A stretch of 64,000 nt of DNA, from assembly GCF_024168825.1 (NCBI RefSeq), contig NZ_JALJWH010000001.1, positions 4,588,001 to 4,652,000 on the forward strand. The letters are read 5' to 3'. Of this stretch, positions 51,325 through 60,120 are shown piece by piece. Below the pieces are notes generated by a model. That model worked only from the letters and a program-made list of their open reading frames with translations. It was not told where the DNA came from and did no database searches. Each line of letters starts with the position of its first letter. The first letter of the stretch is position 1. The stretch comes from Paenarthrobacter sp. A20 (GTDB lineage Bacteria > Actinomycetota > Actinomycetes > Actinomycetales > Micrococcaceae). The translations under genes were made by a program, and so were the position numbers.

Positions 51325-53463
51325 ATGTCCTCGAATACTCCTGAAATGGTTAATCGTTCAACCGAATCGACCGGACTCTCGCGCCGCGGTTTCCTCGGCA
51401 CCGCCGCTGCAGCGACGGCGCTTGCAGCCACCGGGTCACTGCTCCCACCCTCCGTGCAGGCCGCGATGGCCAAGCCGGTGCCGCCGGGAAGCCTGAAGTC
51501 CATCAAGCACGTGATCATCCTGATGCAGGAAAACCGCTCGTTCGATCACTACTTCGGATCGCTGCGTGGCGTCCGGGGATACGGCGACAAGGCCGTCACC
51601 CGTTTGCCCAACGGCAAGTCCATGTTCGAGCAGCCCCGGGCCACCGGCGAGACCGTCCTGCCATTCTCGCTCCGCAAGGCCGCGGAACTTGCCGGCAGGC
51701 CCGGTTCCGATATCCAGTACCTCGGCGATTTGGACCACTCCTTCAACGGAACCACCACGGCCTGGAACAACGGCTGGTGCGACAAGTGGATTCCTGCCAA
51801 GAGCGCATCCACCATGACGTTCTACGAGCGCCAGGACATCCCGCTGCAGTACGAACTCGCGGACACCTTCACCATCTGCGATGCCTACCACTGCTCCGTC
51901 AACGGGTCCACGAACCCCAACCGCAACTACCTCTGGAGCGGAACCACGGGCACTGAGCCAGCCAGCACCAAGCGTGCCGTCACGAACGCCGCCTACGGCT
52001 ACGACCACGGAGGCTACAACTGGACCACTTACCCTGAGCGCCTGGAACAGTCGGGGGTCTCGTGGAAGATCTACCAGGACTGGGACAACTTCACGGACAA
52101 CGCCGTGGAGTACTTCCAGACCTTCAAGGCAATCGGCCGCAAGATGCTCGCATCGGTGGAGGGAAACCTGCGCACCACCGAGGAGTTTTACGACTCGATC
52201 AAGGGCAAGGCGCCCGCTGAGCAGGACCGCCTTCTTGCCCAATTGGAGCAGGGTCGCGCCGCCCTCACAGACGCGGAAAGGTCCCTGTTCGATAAAGCCA
52301 TGTGGCGTGGCCGTCCCGAGACCCTCCTGCAACGCCTCAGCGCAGATATCAAGGATGGCACCTTGCCGCAGGTCAGCTGGCTGGTGCCGTCCGCAGCCGA
52401 TTCCGAACACCCCGGCGCTTCCACACCAGTGGGCAGCGCGAACTTCGTCTACCGCCTGCTGGACACCGTCGCGAGCAACCCGGACACATGGGACAGCACC
52501 GCGATCTTCCTGAACTTCGACGAGAACGACGGCTACTTCGACCACGTCCCGCCGCCTGTCCAGCCGCGTCCGGCATCAGGCGAGTCCACTGACTGGACCA
52601 CATCCCGGCCCATCGGCCTTGGCCCCCGCGTGCCCATGACGGTGGTCTCGCCCTGGACAGTGGGCGGCTACGTCAGTTCGGAAGTCTTCGACCACACATC
52701 CGTGCTTCGCTTCCTGGAGCGCTGGACCGGCGTTGAGGAACCGAATATTTCTCCATGGCGCCGGGAAGTCTGCGGCGACCTGACCGGTGTGTTCAACTTC
52801 GCCTCCCCCGGCACGCCACCGGTTCTCGACCACCCCGCCGCGGTACCCGCCAAAATCAGCCGCTGGCGCCCGAACCCTCCGGCGGTCCAGGTGGCCCCGA
52901 TCCAGGAAACCGGCAGCCGCCCGGCCCGGCCTCTCCCCTACCGTCCACAAGTCTCGGCTGCAGTAAAACCGGGCAGGATTGCCCTGGCGCTGACCAACAA
53001 AGGAACCAGTTCCACCCACTTCACCGTGTACGGCTACGCGGGCGAGGTCACCGAACCCAGGCACGCGGACGTCCTCGGCAGCCAGGAGATGGAACTTCCG
53101 CTGGCCTCCGGCGCCTTCGACGTCGTCGTCACCGGCCCCAACCGGTACCACTACGAACTGAAGGGCACGACGGCGGGCGCTGCGTCCGGCGTCGACGTCA
53201 CCGTTACTGGACGCCGCGGCAAGAAGGCCGTGGAACTGGAGTTGAGCAACAACGGCGCTGCAACGGTCAACGTAAAGCTGGAGTCACTGCAGTACGCGGT
53301 CACCAACCAAACCGTGAAGCTCAAGGCGGGCCACACCAGGAAGATCGGCTGGGACACCGTGGAGGGTTGGTACGACCTTCAGCTCACCTCGGCCGATGAC
53401 GCGTCGTTCAGGCGGCGTCTGACCGGGCGTGAGGAAGACGGCCGGGAGGGCATCTCAGGCTAG
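51325..53463 (+). CDS. Phosphocholine-type phospholipase C (Tat-exported)
   Basis: 712 residues. Tat signal LSRRGFLGTAAAATALA (R24-R25 by position in the frame) and AQA-type cleavage region near PSVQA. The catalytic domain of the phosphoesterase (alkaline-phosphatase-like) family begins HVIILMQENRSFDHYFG, with LDHSFNGTTTAW, HCSVNGSTNPNRNYLWSG, FLNFDENDGYFDHVPPP and the loop LVPSAADSEHPGAS. Two C-terminal beta domains follow (about 540-712). It cleaves phosphatidylcholine or sphingomyelin outside the cell, releasing phosphocholine, and is often phosphate-starvation induced. The PHO-like repeats upstream fit that. Confidence 0.92.
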   Translation: MSSNTPEMVNRSTESTGLSRRGFLGTAAAATALAATGSLLPPSVQAAMAKPVPPGSLKSIKHVIILMQENRSFDHYFGSLRGVRGYGDKAVTRLPNGKSMFEQPRATGETVLPFSLRKAAELAGRPGSDIQYLGDLDHSFNGTTTAWNNGWCDKWIPAKSASTMTFYERQDIPLQYELADTFTICDAYHCSVNGSTNPNRNYLWSGTTGTEPASTKRAVTNAAYGYDHGGYNWTTYPERLEQSGVSWKIYQDWDNFTDNAVEYFQTFKAIGRKMLASVEGNLRTTEEFYDSIKGKAPAEQDRLLAQLEQGRAALTDAERSLFDKAMWRGRPETLLQRLSADIKDGTLPQVSWLVPSAADSEHPGASTPVGSANFVYRLLDTVASNPDTWDSTAIFLNFDENDGYFDHVPPPVQPRPASGESTDWTTSRPIGLGPRVPMTVVSPWTVGGYVSSEVFDHTSVLRFLERWTGVEEPNISPWRREVCGDLTGVFNFASPGTPPVLDHPAAVPAKISRWRPNPPAVQVAPIQETGSRPARPLPYRPQVSAAVKPGRIALALTNKGTSSTHFTVYGYAGEVTEPRHADVLGSQEMELPLASGAFDVVVTGPNRYHYELKGTTAGAASGVDVTVTGRRGKKAVELELSNNGAATVNVKLESLQYAVTNQTVKLKAGHTRKIGWDTVEGWYDLQLTSADDASFRRRLTGREEDGREGISG

Positions 53464-53475
53464 GCGCCGTAACGG

Positions 53476-53536
53476 ATCCGGCCCTTGTCCGCACCATGCA
53501 CCGTATAGCGGTTAGGTGGGCGGACAAGGGCCGGAT
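53476..53536. repeat. Long palindrome in a convergent gap
   Basis: Perfect 17-bp arms ATCCGGCCCTTGTCCGC (53476-53492) and its complement (53520-53536) around a 27-base loop that contains a minor ACCG/CGGT inner pairing. Located between the phospholipase C stop (53463) and the GT87 stop (53563). Confidence 0.75.
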
Positions 53537-53562
53537 TGGTTGGCATGATTCGATGCGTGGGC

Positions 53563-54816
53563 TTATTTCCTGGTTCGTGAAGGATGATATGCCAGGGCCC
53601 AATAGACCAGCATGGCGATCCCGCACACCACGCCCAGGCTGGAAATCATGAGCTGCCACTGGGTCTGCGGATCCTTGCCCCACTCGGCAGCACCGGCCCA
53701 CACGGCCAGGTTCTTGGGGGTCATGAAGAACGCGACGGTGGAGCACGCCACAATGGCCCAGCCGGCGGTGCGCATCCGACCGGAACGCGAAGGGACCCGA
53801 TGCATGGCGAACGCCATGCTGGGCAGGGCAACAGCAACCCACACCCAGTGATGGGACCACGAGACAGGGCTGATCAGGAGCATCAGGATGGCGGTGGCTG
53901 ATACTGCGATGAAGTTCTCGTCAGCGTCCACGGCCCACTTGATGATGAGCCCCGCAAGGATCACCAGCCCCAGGGACAGGACCATCCAGACAACGTTGGT
54001 GAGGGAGGAGTCAGGCATGCCAAAGTGCAGCAGCAGCCCCTTGACCGAGAGGTTGTCCACGTACGCGGGTCCACCGATGCGGCCGGTGTCGGGCAGTATC
54101 TTGGTCCAGAAATCCACGGAAGCCTGCGGCAGCACAGCCCAAGCCAAGGCAATGGAGCCAAAGAAGCCCACGGCCATCCAGCCCAAGGCCTTGAAGTCGC
54201 GGCGAACCAGGAAATACAGCCCAAAGGCCAGCGGAGTGAGTTTCACCCCGGCAGCCAAACCAATCAGGAGGCCTGCGGGCCACCGGATAGCACCTGCCCG
54301 AGCCTTACCGTACAGGGCGAAATCCGCCAGGATCACGCCCATCAGGATGATGTTGATCTGCCCAAAGACGAATGTGTCCCGCCAGGGCCCCAGGAGCAAA
54401 ATCGCCCCGGTTCCCACCAAAGCCGTTGTCCGGAAGCGGTAGTCGGCAAACGCCTCCCGCCAGGTCTTCACACCGAAATAGTGCCTTGCCAGCCACGCGG
54501 CCACCACAGCGGCACCCACCAAGGCAACGACGATGAACACGAGGCTGCTGGCAAAGAAGCCCATGGCCGCAAGACCGGTAAAAAGCAGCGCAGCAAAGGG
54601 CGGGTAGGTGAACGGCAGGCCCTCCCGCACCGCGTAGAGATCCCCACCTTCCAGGACCTTGCCGCCGCCGTAGAAGTAGACCTCGAAGTCGTTCAAGGCC
54701 GGCTGGTAGTCGGTGTAGAGGAACCACACGGCCACAGCGAGGGTCAGTGCACCGGCGATCGTGAGGATCCAGCCCCGCTGCCTGGTGGGGGCCACGGTCT
54801 GTGAAGGAGAAGCCAC
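53563..54816 (-). CDS. GT87-family membrane glycosyltransferase (paralogue of 38515)
   Basis: 417 residues from GTG 54816, just past the metB stop (54821-54823); a TTG 48 bases earlier would overlap metB. About 10 hydrophobic helices. It shares with the 38515 protein, in the same order, LPFTYPPFAALLF, GPWRDTFVFGQINIILMGV, AGVKLTPLAFGLYFLVRRD, YVDNLSVKGLLLHFGMP and LMLLISPVSWSHHWVW. Probable polyprenyl-phosphate-sugar-dependent glycosyltransferase acting outside the membrane. Its placement behind metB looks accidental for function but favours co-transcription. Confidence 0.85.
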   Translation of the reverse strand: MASPSQTVAPTRQRGWILTIAGALTLAVAVWFLYTDYQPALNDFEVYFYGGGKVLEGGDLYAVREGLPFTYPPFAALLFTGLAAMGFFASSLVFIVVALVGAAVVAAWLARHYFGVKTWREAFADYRFRTTALVGTGAILLLGPWRDTFVFGQINIILMGVILADFALYGKARAGAIRWPAGLLIGLAAGVKLTPLAFGLYFLVRRDFKALGWMAVGFFGSIALAWAVLPQASVDFWTKILPDTGRIGGPAYVDNLSVKGLLLHFGMPDSSLTNVVWMVLSLGLVILAGLIIKWAVDADENFIAVSATAILMLLISPVSWSHHWVWVAVALPSMAFAMHRVPSRSGRMRTAGWAIVACSTVAFFMTPKNLAVWAGAAEWGKDPQTQWQLMISSLGVVCGIAMLVYWALAYHPSRTRK

Positions 54817-54820
54817 AGTG

Positions 54821-55990
54821 TCAGCCGTTGCTGATCTTCGCGAAGGCCTGCTCAAGGTCGGCAATCAGGTCCTCGGCTTCCTCGATGCCGCAGGAGAGGC
54901 GCAGGAGGTTGACCGGGACGGCAAGCTCGGTGCCTTTGACAGAGGCGTGGGTCATTTCCGACGGGTAGTTCATGAGGGATTCAATGCCGCCCAGGGATTC
55001 CGCCAGGGTGAAGACCGAGGTGGACTCTGCAACCGTGCGCGCGGCTGCCTCGCCGCCCTTGAACTGAACGGACACCATCCCGCCGAACTTCTTCATTTGC
55101 TTGGCAGCGAGCTCGTGGCCCGGGTGGTCAGGGAGGCCCGGGTACAGCACTGCTTCCACCTCGGGACGCTGCAGCAGCCATTCAGCAACGGCCTGGCCGT
55201 TCTCGCTATGGCGATCCATGCGGACGCCCAGGGTCTTGAGCCCGCGGGTGGTGAGGAACGCATCCATGGGACCGGAGACCGCACCCACGGCGAACTGGAT
55301 GAAGCCGATCTTCTCCGCGAGCTCAGCGTCCTTCACCACAATGGCGCCACCCACAACGTCGGAGTGTCCGCCGATGTACTTGGTGGTGGAGTGGACCACC
55401 ACGTCCGCGCCCAAAGCGAGCGGAGTCTGCAAGTAGGGCGAAGCGAAGGTGTTGTCGACCACCAGGAGGGCACCGGCGTCGTGCGCTACGGCGGCGAGTG
55501 CCTCGATGTCGGTGATCTTCATCATCGGGTTGGATGGCGTCTCCACCCAGACGATGCGGGTGTTGTTCGCAGCGACTGCGGCAGCCACGGCGTCCAGGTC
55601 CGACATGTCCACGGGGGTGTTGCCGATGCCCCAGTCTCCCAGGACACGGTTGATGAGGCGGTAGGTTCCGCCATAGGCGTCGTTGCCCAGGACAATGTGG
55701 TCCCCGGGGCGGGCGATTGCGCGGATGAGCGAGTCTTCGGCAGCGAGGCCTGAGCCGAAGGAGAACGCTGCCGTGCCACCCTCAAGGGCGGCAAGTTGCT
55801 CCTGGAGGGCGTCGCGCGTCGGGTTGCCGCCACGTCCGTACTCGTAACCGGAACGCAGGTTGCCGATGCCGTCCTGGGCGTACGTGGAGCTGAAGTGCAG
55901 CGGCGGCACCACAGCGCCGGTCCGCGGTTCGAAGGCCTGTCCGGCGTGGACGGCACGTGTGTTGAACCCGGCGTTGTGGGTGGCAGACAT
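54821..55990 (-). CDS. metB: Cystathionine gamma-synthase
   Basis: 389 residues from ATG 55990 (MSATHNAGFNTRAVHAGQ) with GAGGAG upstream. PLP-dependent enzyme condensing activated homoserine with cysteine to cystathionine. PLP-binding landmarks: FSFGSGLAAEDSLIRAI, WVETPSNPMMKITDI and the lysine in HSTTKYIGGHSDVVGG. LLRLSCGIEEAEDLIADLEQA closes the protein. The gene is 95 bases downstream of cbs on the same strand, so forward and reverse transsulfuration enzymes are paired, as in other actinobacteria. Cystathionine gamma-lyase cannot be excluded from sequence alone. Confidence 0.9.
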   Translation of the reverse strand: MSATHNAGFNTRAVHAGQAFEPRTGAVVPPLHFSSTYAQDGIGNLRSGYEYGRGGNPTRDALQEQLAALEGGTAAFSFGSGLAAEDSLIRAIARPGDHIVLGNDAYGGTYRLINRVLGDWGIGNTPVDMSDLDAVAAAVAANNTRIVWVETPSNPMMKITDIEALAAVAHDAGALLVVDNTFASPYLQTPLALGADVVVHSTTKYIGGHSDVVGGAIVVKDAELAEKIGFIQFAVGAVSGPMDAFLTTRGLKTLGVRMDRHSENGQAVAEWLLQRPEVEAVLYPGLPDHPGHELAAKQMKKFGGMVSVQFKGGEAAARTVAESTSVFTLAESLGGIESLMNYPSEMTHASVKGTELAVPVNLLRLSCGIEEAEDLIADLEQAFAKISNG

Positions 55991-56034
55991 GGATGCTCCT
56001 CTTGGTTCATTCAAAGTGGGATCGGTCAACGGTT

Positions 56035-56066
56035 GGATCGGGCGCCGGCTGGATCGGGCGCCGGCT
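56035..56066. repeat. 16-bp tandem duplication between cbs and metB
   Basis: GGATCGGGCGCCGGCT occurs twice in direct tandem (56035-56050, 56051-56066) inside the 95-base cbs-metB gap, followed by a partly similar GGGGCGCAGGGCGCC. The palindromic core GGCGCC appears three times. Probably slippage; may form structure in the cbs-metB mRNA. Confidence 0.7.
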
Positions 56067-56085
56067 TGAATGGGGCGCAGGGCGC

Positions 56086-57471
56086 CTAGTTGCTCAGGTA
56101 TGCCAGAAGGTCGTGGCGCGTCAGGATGCCCACGGGGGCGCCGGCGAAGGTCACCATGACGGTATCGACGTCGGACAGCAGCTCGCGCGCGGCGGAAATG
56201 GTTTCCAGTGAGCCGATCACGGGCAGGCGCTCACCCATGTGTTCGGAGATTTTGTCCATCAGCTTCGCTTCGCCGCGGAACAGCTTACTGGTGAGGCTAC
56301 GCTCGTCCACGGCACCCACGACCTCGCCCATCACGACCGGCGGCTCCTGGGAGAGCACCGGGATGTGGGAGACGCCGAATTCGTTCATGATGTTGATGAC
56401 GTCACGGACAGACTCGTTCGGGTGGATGTGGACCAGGTCCGGCATCTCCCCCGTCTTGGACTTGAGGACCTCGCCCACCGAAGACTCTTCGCCGCCGGAG
56501 AGGAAGCCGTAGGAGCGCATCCACTGGTCATTGAAGATCTTGGCCAGGTAGCCGCGACCGGAATCCGGGAGGATCACCACCATCACAGCGGACTCGTCCA
56601 AGTCCTTGGCAGCCTGCAGGGCCGCAACAACAGCCATGCCGGACGAGCCGCCCACCAGGAGGCCTTCCTCGCGGGCAAGCCGGCGCGTCATGGAGAAGGA
56701 GTCGGCATCGGACACGGCGATAACGTCGTCAGGCACGGAAGGATCGTAGTTGTCGGGCCACATGTCCTCACCCACGCCCTCAACGAAGTAGGGCCGGCCG
56801 CTTCCGCCTGAGTAGACCGAACCTTCCGGGTCCGCACCGATGATCTTGACCCGGCCGCCGTCGGACTCTGCACGGTCAGCTGAGACCTGCTTGAGGTAGC
56901 GGCCTGTGCCGGTAATCGTGCCGCCGGTTCCGGCGCCGATGACCACGTGCGTGACCTTGCCGTCGGTGTCCTGCCAGATTTCAGGGCCAGTGGACTCGAA
57001 GTGGCTGCCGGGGGCGGCGGGGTTTGAGAATTGGTCCGGCTTGAAGGCGCCCGGGATCTCGCTGACCAGGCGATCGGAAACGCCGTAGTAGCTTTGCGGG
57101 CTGTCCGGAGCCACGGACGTGGGTGTGACCACTACCTCGGCACCGTACGCCTGCAGGACGGCGCGCTTGTCCTCTCCCACTTTGTCCGGCACTACGAAAA
57201 TGCACTTGTAGCCCTTTTGCTGGGCCACCAGCGCCAATCCCACTCCGGTGTTGCCCGACGTCGGCTCAACGATGGTTCCGCCCGGCTTGAGCCGACCGTC
57301 CTTTTCCGCATCCTCGATCATCTTCACGGCGATCCTGTCCTTGATGGATCCGCCGGGATTGACGTATTCGAGCTTGACCAGGACGGTGGCTTTGATCCCG
57401 TCCGTTACGTGGTTGAGCTTGATGAGCGGCGTATTGCCGATGAGGTCCAACACGGACTGGGCGTACTTCAT
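56086..57471 (-). CDS. cbs: Cystathionine beta-synthase
   Basis: 461 residues from ATG 57471 (MKYAQSVLDLIGNTP). PLP enzyme joining serine and homocysteine to cystathionine. The PLP-binding lysine is in NPGGSIKDRIAVK, the substrate-carboxylate loop is PTSGNTGVGLALV, the phosphate-binding glycines VIGAGTGGTITGT, and VGGSSGMAVVAAL follows. A C-terminal pair of CBS domains (about 335-461: HPNESVRDVINIMNEFGVSH and LTRHDLLAYLSN) fits the AdoMet-regulated architecture, although bacterial forms may not respond. A weak purine-rich site precedes the ATG. Confidence 0.93.
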   Translation of the reverse strand: MKYAQSVLDLIGNTPLIKLNHVTDGIKATVLVKLEYVNPGGSIKDRIAVKMIEDAEKDGRLKPGGTIVEPTSGNTGVGLALVAQQKGYKCIFVVPDKVGEDKRAVLQAYGAEVVVTPTSVAPDSPQSYYGVSDRLVSEIPGAFKPDQFSNPAAPGSHFESTGPEIWQDTDGKVTHVVIGAGTGGTITGTGRYLKQVSADRAESDGGRVKIIGADPEGSVYSGGSGRPYFVEGVGEDMWPDNYDPSVPDDVIAVSDADSFSMTRRLAREEGLLVGGSSGMAVVAALQAAKDLDESAVMVVILPDSGRGYLAKIFNDQWMRSYGFLSGGEESSVGEVLKSKTGEMPDLVHIHPNESVRDVINIMNEFGVSHIPVLSQEPPVVMGEVVGAVDERSLTSKLFRGEAKLMDKISEHMGERLPVIGSLETISAARELLSDVDTVMVTFAGAPVGILTRHDLLAYLSN

Positions 57472-57562
57472 AGGTACAAAGTTACCGCCTGCCCGCAGTG
57501 GGGCTTGCTTCTGTCCCCTACCAGGCGGGCCGGGTCCGGGTGCCCGCAGGGCCGGGCGCGGA

Positions 57563-57955
57563 CTAGGTTCCAGCGGAGGTGTCGGTCTGCCACACCCCCA
57601 GGACGTTGCCCTCAGTGTCCTTGAAATAGGCATACCAGCCCATGGTGGGGACGGCGTCCTTGGCCTGGACAACGCTGCCGCCGGCGGACTCCACCTGCTC
57701 AAGGGCTGCGTCGATGTCCTCCACGTCGATGGTCAGGATGGGGGTCTTCAGGGCGTCCGTCCGTGGGAACAGGGCGCCGTTGATGGCTCCTGGTTCCTTG
57801 GGCGTCCCGGTTTGTTCGTCCGAGGGTGCGGTCAGGGCGATGGTGTAGTCCATCCCCTGCATGGGGCTCAGGTTCCAGCCGAACGTGCTCGCATAGAATG
57901 CGTTGGCCCTGTCCTTGTCGTCCGTCGGAATCTCGAAATGCACTATTGCGGCCAC
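57563..57955 (-). CDS. VOC-family (glyoxalase-like) protein
   Basis: 130 residues from GTG 57955, with AAGGAG 8 bases upstream. A bleomycin-resistance/glyoxalase fold: ATIVHFEIPTDDKDRANAFY-like start (AAIVHFEIPTDDKDRANAFY), FGWNLSPM, GALFPRTD, VEDIDAALEQVESAGGSVV, YFKDTEGNVLGVWQTD. The metal-ligand positions of glyoxalase I are only partly recognisable, so activity is unassigned. Stands alone, 91 bases upstream of cbs on the same strand. Confidence 0.85.
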   Translation of the reverse strand: MAAIVHFEIPTDDKDRANAFYASTFGWNLSPMQGMDYTIALTAPSDEQTGTPKEPGAINGALFPRTDALKTPILTIDVEDIDAALEQVESAGGSVVQAKDAVPTMGWYAYFKDTEGNVLGVWQTDTSAGT

Positions 57956-58085
57956 GATTCGCGCTCCTTGTACCTGGGATATGGCGCGGCCCACCCACGC
58001 CACATCAGGGAGTCTAGCCCTGGCCGGCTGCTGCCGTAAGGGGTTGATTGAGCTCATTGTCAGCCGGGCGTGGGACCATGAAAAC

Positions 58086-59057
58086 ATGACCATCGCAGAC
58101 GCCCCGCCCGTTGTTGCGGCCGCGGCAGATGCAGCCGTCAGGTGGCATCCGGGCGGTTCCTTCCGTTTGGACCAGACCATGTTTCCGCTGATGCGCGGCA
58201 ACGCGGATCCTTCCTTCGCGGCACACCACAATGGCTTCTGGATGGCGTTCACTACTCCCTCGGGCCCCGTGACTCTCCGCCTCTCGGCAGGCGGTTTGGG
58301 CGCCGATTCCTTCGTGGACGCACAAGCCTGGGGACCCGGAGCAGCGGATGCCATTGCCGGAGTGCCGAGGCTCCTGGGCGCCGATGACGATTGGTCCGCG
58401 TTCGACGAGCCCACGTTCCATGCCACCCTCCCGCGCCGTGTCACTGAAGCACGACGCCGGAACCTCGCTCTGCGGCTGCCCTCCACCGGGCGGGTGGTTG
58501 ATTCACTGGTGCCCACCATTTTGGAGCAAAAGGTCACCACTTTGGAGGCACGTCGGGGCTATCGGTACCTGATGTACCGCTATGGAACGCCAGGGCCGGG
58601 CAGGGCTCCTGCTGGACTCCTCGTTCCTCCCACCGCCAGGCAGTGGCTGGCCATTCCGTCCTGGGAATGGCACAAGGCCGGGGTTGGACCACAGCGTTCG
58701 GCCACGGTGATGCGGGCGCTGCAGTCCGCCGTCGCTCTTGAACGGCTGGCCGGGGTGGACTCAGCCCAGGCCGGTGCGAAGCTGCAGACTATTCCTGGAA
58801 TCGGCATCTGGACAGCTGCCGAAGTTGTCCAGCGGACTCATGGCTGCCCGGATTCAATCTCCGTGGGCGACTACCACCTGGCCTCGTACGTGGGCTATGC
58901 CTTGACCGGTCAAAAGACCGACGACGCCGGCATGCTCCAACTCCTGGAGCCGTGGCGCGGGCAGAGGCAGCGGCTGGTCAGGATGCTGTATCTGAGCGGC
59001 TTCCGGAAACCCACGTTCGGCCCACGAATGACCGTTCAGGATCACCGCGGCCACTGA
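58086..59057 (+). CDS. AlkA-like DNA-3-methyladenine glycosylase (HhH-GPD family)
   Basis: 323 residues from ATG 58086. HhH-GPD features: LQTIPGIGIWTAAEVVQR (helix-hairpin-helix) and the conserved Asp in ISVGDYHLASYVGYAL, preceded by VDSLVPTILEQKVTTLEA. The family removes alkylated bases from DNA. The first 130 residues are weakly conserved and vary among actinobacterial members. It converges on the DUF559 gene, with a long palindrome (59065-59133) between them. AlkA-type specificity is likely but not certain. Confidence 0.85.
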   Translation: MTIADAPPVVAAAADAAVRWHPGGSFRLDQTMFPLMRGNADPSFAAHHNGFWMAFTTPSGPVTLRLSAGGLGADSFVDAQAWGPGAADAIAGVPRLLGADDDWSAFDEPTFHATLPRRVTEARRRNLALRLPSTGRVVDSLVPTILEQKVTTLEARRGYRYLMYRYGTPGPGRAPAGLLVPPTARQWLAIPSWEWHKAGVGPQRSATVMRALQSAVALERLAGVDSAQAGAKLQTIPGIGIWTAAEVVQRTHGCPDSISVGDYHLASYVGYALTGQKTDDAGMLQLLEPWRGQRQRLVRMLYLSGFRKPTFGPRMTVQDHRGH

Positions 59058-59064
59058 CCTTTTA

Positions 59065-59133
59065 AAGCAACGCGGGGTCAGATACGGCCCATCCTGGCTC
59101 CATCTTTGGGCCGTAAGTGACCCCGGGTTGCTT
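59065..59133. repeat. Long imperfect palindrome A flanking the DUF559 gene
   Basis: Arms of 27 bases (59065-59091, 59107-59133), 24 of 27 paired: AAGCAAC.CGGGGTCA..TACGGCCCA and its complement, loop of 15. It begins 7 bases after the glycosylase stop and covers the DUF559 stop codon (59132-59134). Reverse-complementing the palindrome at 60121 reproduces its stem almost exactly; only the loops differ. Possible bidirectional terminator or boundary element. Confidence 0.75.
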
Positions 59134-60052
59134 AGGGCGCACGCAGCTTCGCTTTCTTGATTCTCCCGATCGCTCCAGCAAAGCCATCGGCCAGATCGTC
59201 GGCATTGAGCTTGAAGTAGCTCCACCCCGCGCTTAGAAATGCCTCATCCCGCCGATTATCGCGCGATTGTTGCTGCCTCGTCAGGTGGTGCGCTCCGTCG
59301 TACTGGACCGCAATCCGGAAACGTCGGTATCCAAGATCGGCCGCAGGTGACATGGGGTCCGTCGGGTTAAGCCGCAATTGCAGTTCCGGTTCGGGCAGTC
59401 CGGCGTCCCTCATGGCCAGTCTCAAGAATGTCTCGGGATACGAATCGGCACCCACCTGCATTTCTTCGAGTGCGAGCCTTGCCTTCTCCACCCCCTGAAG
59501 ATTGGGGTGTTGTCGTATCAGCAGGTGCAGTCCGGAGAGGTGGGCGTAGGGCTCCGTACGAAACTCCAACGACGGGCGTGGCCGCCTGATCAACTGGTCC
59601 CCCATGGCAATCACATAATTGAGGGGAAGAACGCGGGCCAGGTCCAGCCACGTCCGGGGACGCACCGATACTGGAATTCCGTCCAAGTCCATAACTTCCC
59701 CGGGATGAACACGGACGCGGTGCCCGGTTACTCCGGAACGGCGGACCCTTGGAAGGGTGTGCGGTTTGCTGAGGTGAATGGACTTTCCGCCATCCATCCA
59801 CGGAGGGAGCCCCAAACCCGTAAGGATTGCCGCAGTTTCGTGGGAAATCCATGCTCCCGGTGTTGCCTCCGTAAGCACCCGGGCGCGTTCAACCAAGTCG
59901 AGGGGTCTCCCCTTTGGCACGTGAATCAACCGGCCGCCGTCGGAGAGGTCCTTCGCCCTCAGCCTCTTGGCCGGGATGCCAAGCTCGCGTGATTCGTAGG
60001 TGGTGAACGCCCGGTACCGGAGTCCCTCGGGCAGCGGGTTGATACGGACCAT
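59132..60052 (-). CDS. AbiEi-like/DUF559 nuclease-like protein
   Basis: 306 residues. The C-terminal 120 residues match DUF559, a Vsr/PD-(D/E)XK-like endonuclease fold: E207 in YPETFLRLAM, D239 in AADLGYRRFRIAV, Q250-x-D252 in AVQYDGAHH, the R-D rich helix RDNRRDEAFL and K281 in WSYFKLN. The N-terminal part (LGIPAKRLRAKDLSDGG, THETAA-like SHETAAILTGLGLP) resembles the AbiEi-type antitoxin/regulatory proteins to which this nuclease domain is often fused in actinobacteria. The role is unknown, probably defence or mobile-element related. It sits between two related palindromes. Confidence 0.75.
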   Translation of the reverse strand: MVRINPLPEGLRYRAFTTYESRELGIPAKRLRAKDLSDGGRLIHVPKGRPLDLVERARVLTEATPGAWISHETAAILTGLGLPPWMDGGKSIHLSKPHTLPRVRRSGVTGHRVRVHPGEVMDLDGIPVSVRPRTWLDLARVLPLNYVIAMGDQLIRRPRPSLEFRTEPYAHLSGLHLLIRQHPNLQGVEKARLALEEMQVGADSYPETFLRLAMRDAGLPEPELQLRLNPTDPMSPAADLGYRRFRIAVQYDGAHHLTRQQQSRDNRRDEAFLSAGWSYFKLNADDLADGFAGAIGRIKKAKLRAP

Positions 60053-60120
60053 GCCTTCAAGTCTGTCGGCGCAGCGCGGCCCTCAAGGCGTTATCCACAG
60101 GTTGAGTTCCCAAAGATGCG

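Noticed and set aside
55991-57562. Possible SAM or other riboswitch for cbs/metB
   Set aside because: The gaps (95 and 91 bases) are too short for a known aptamer with expression platform, and no conserved core is visible.
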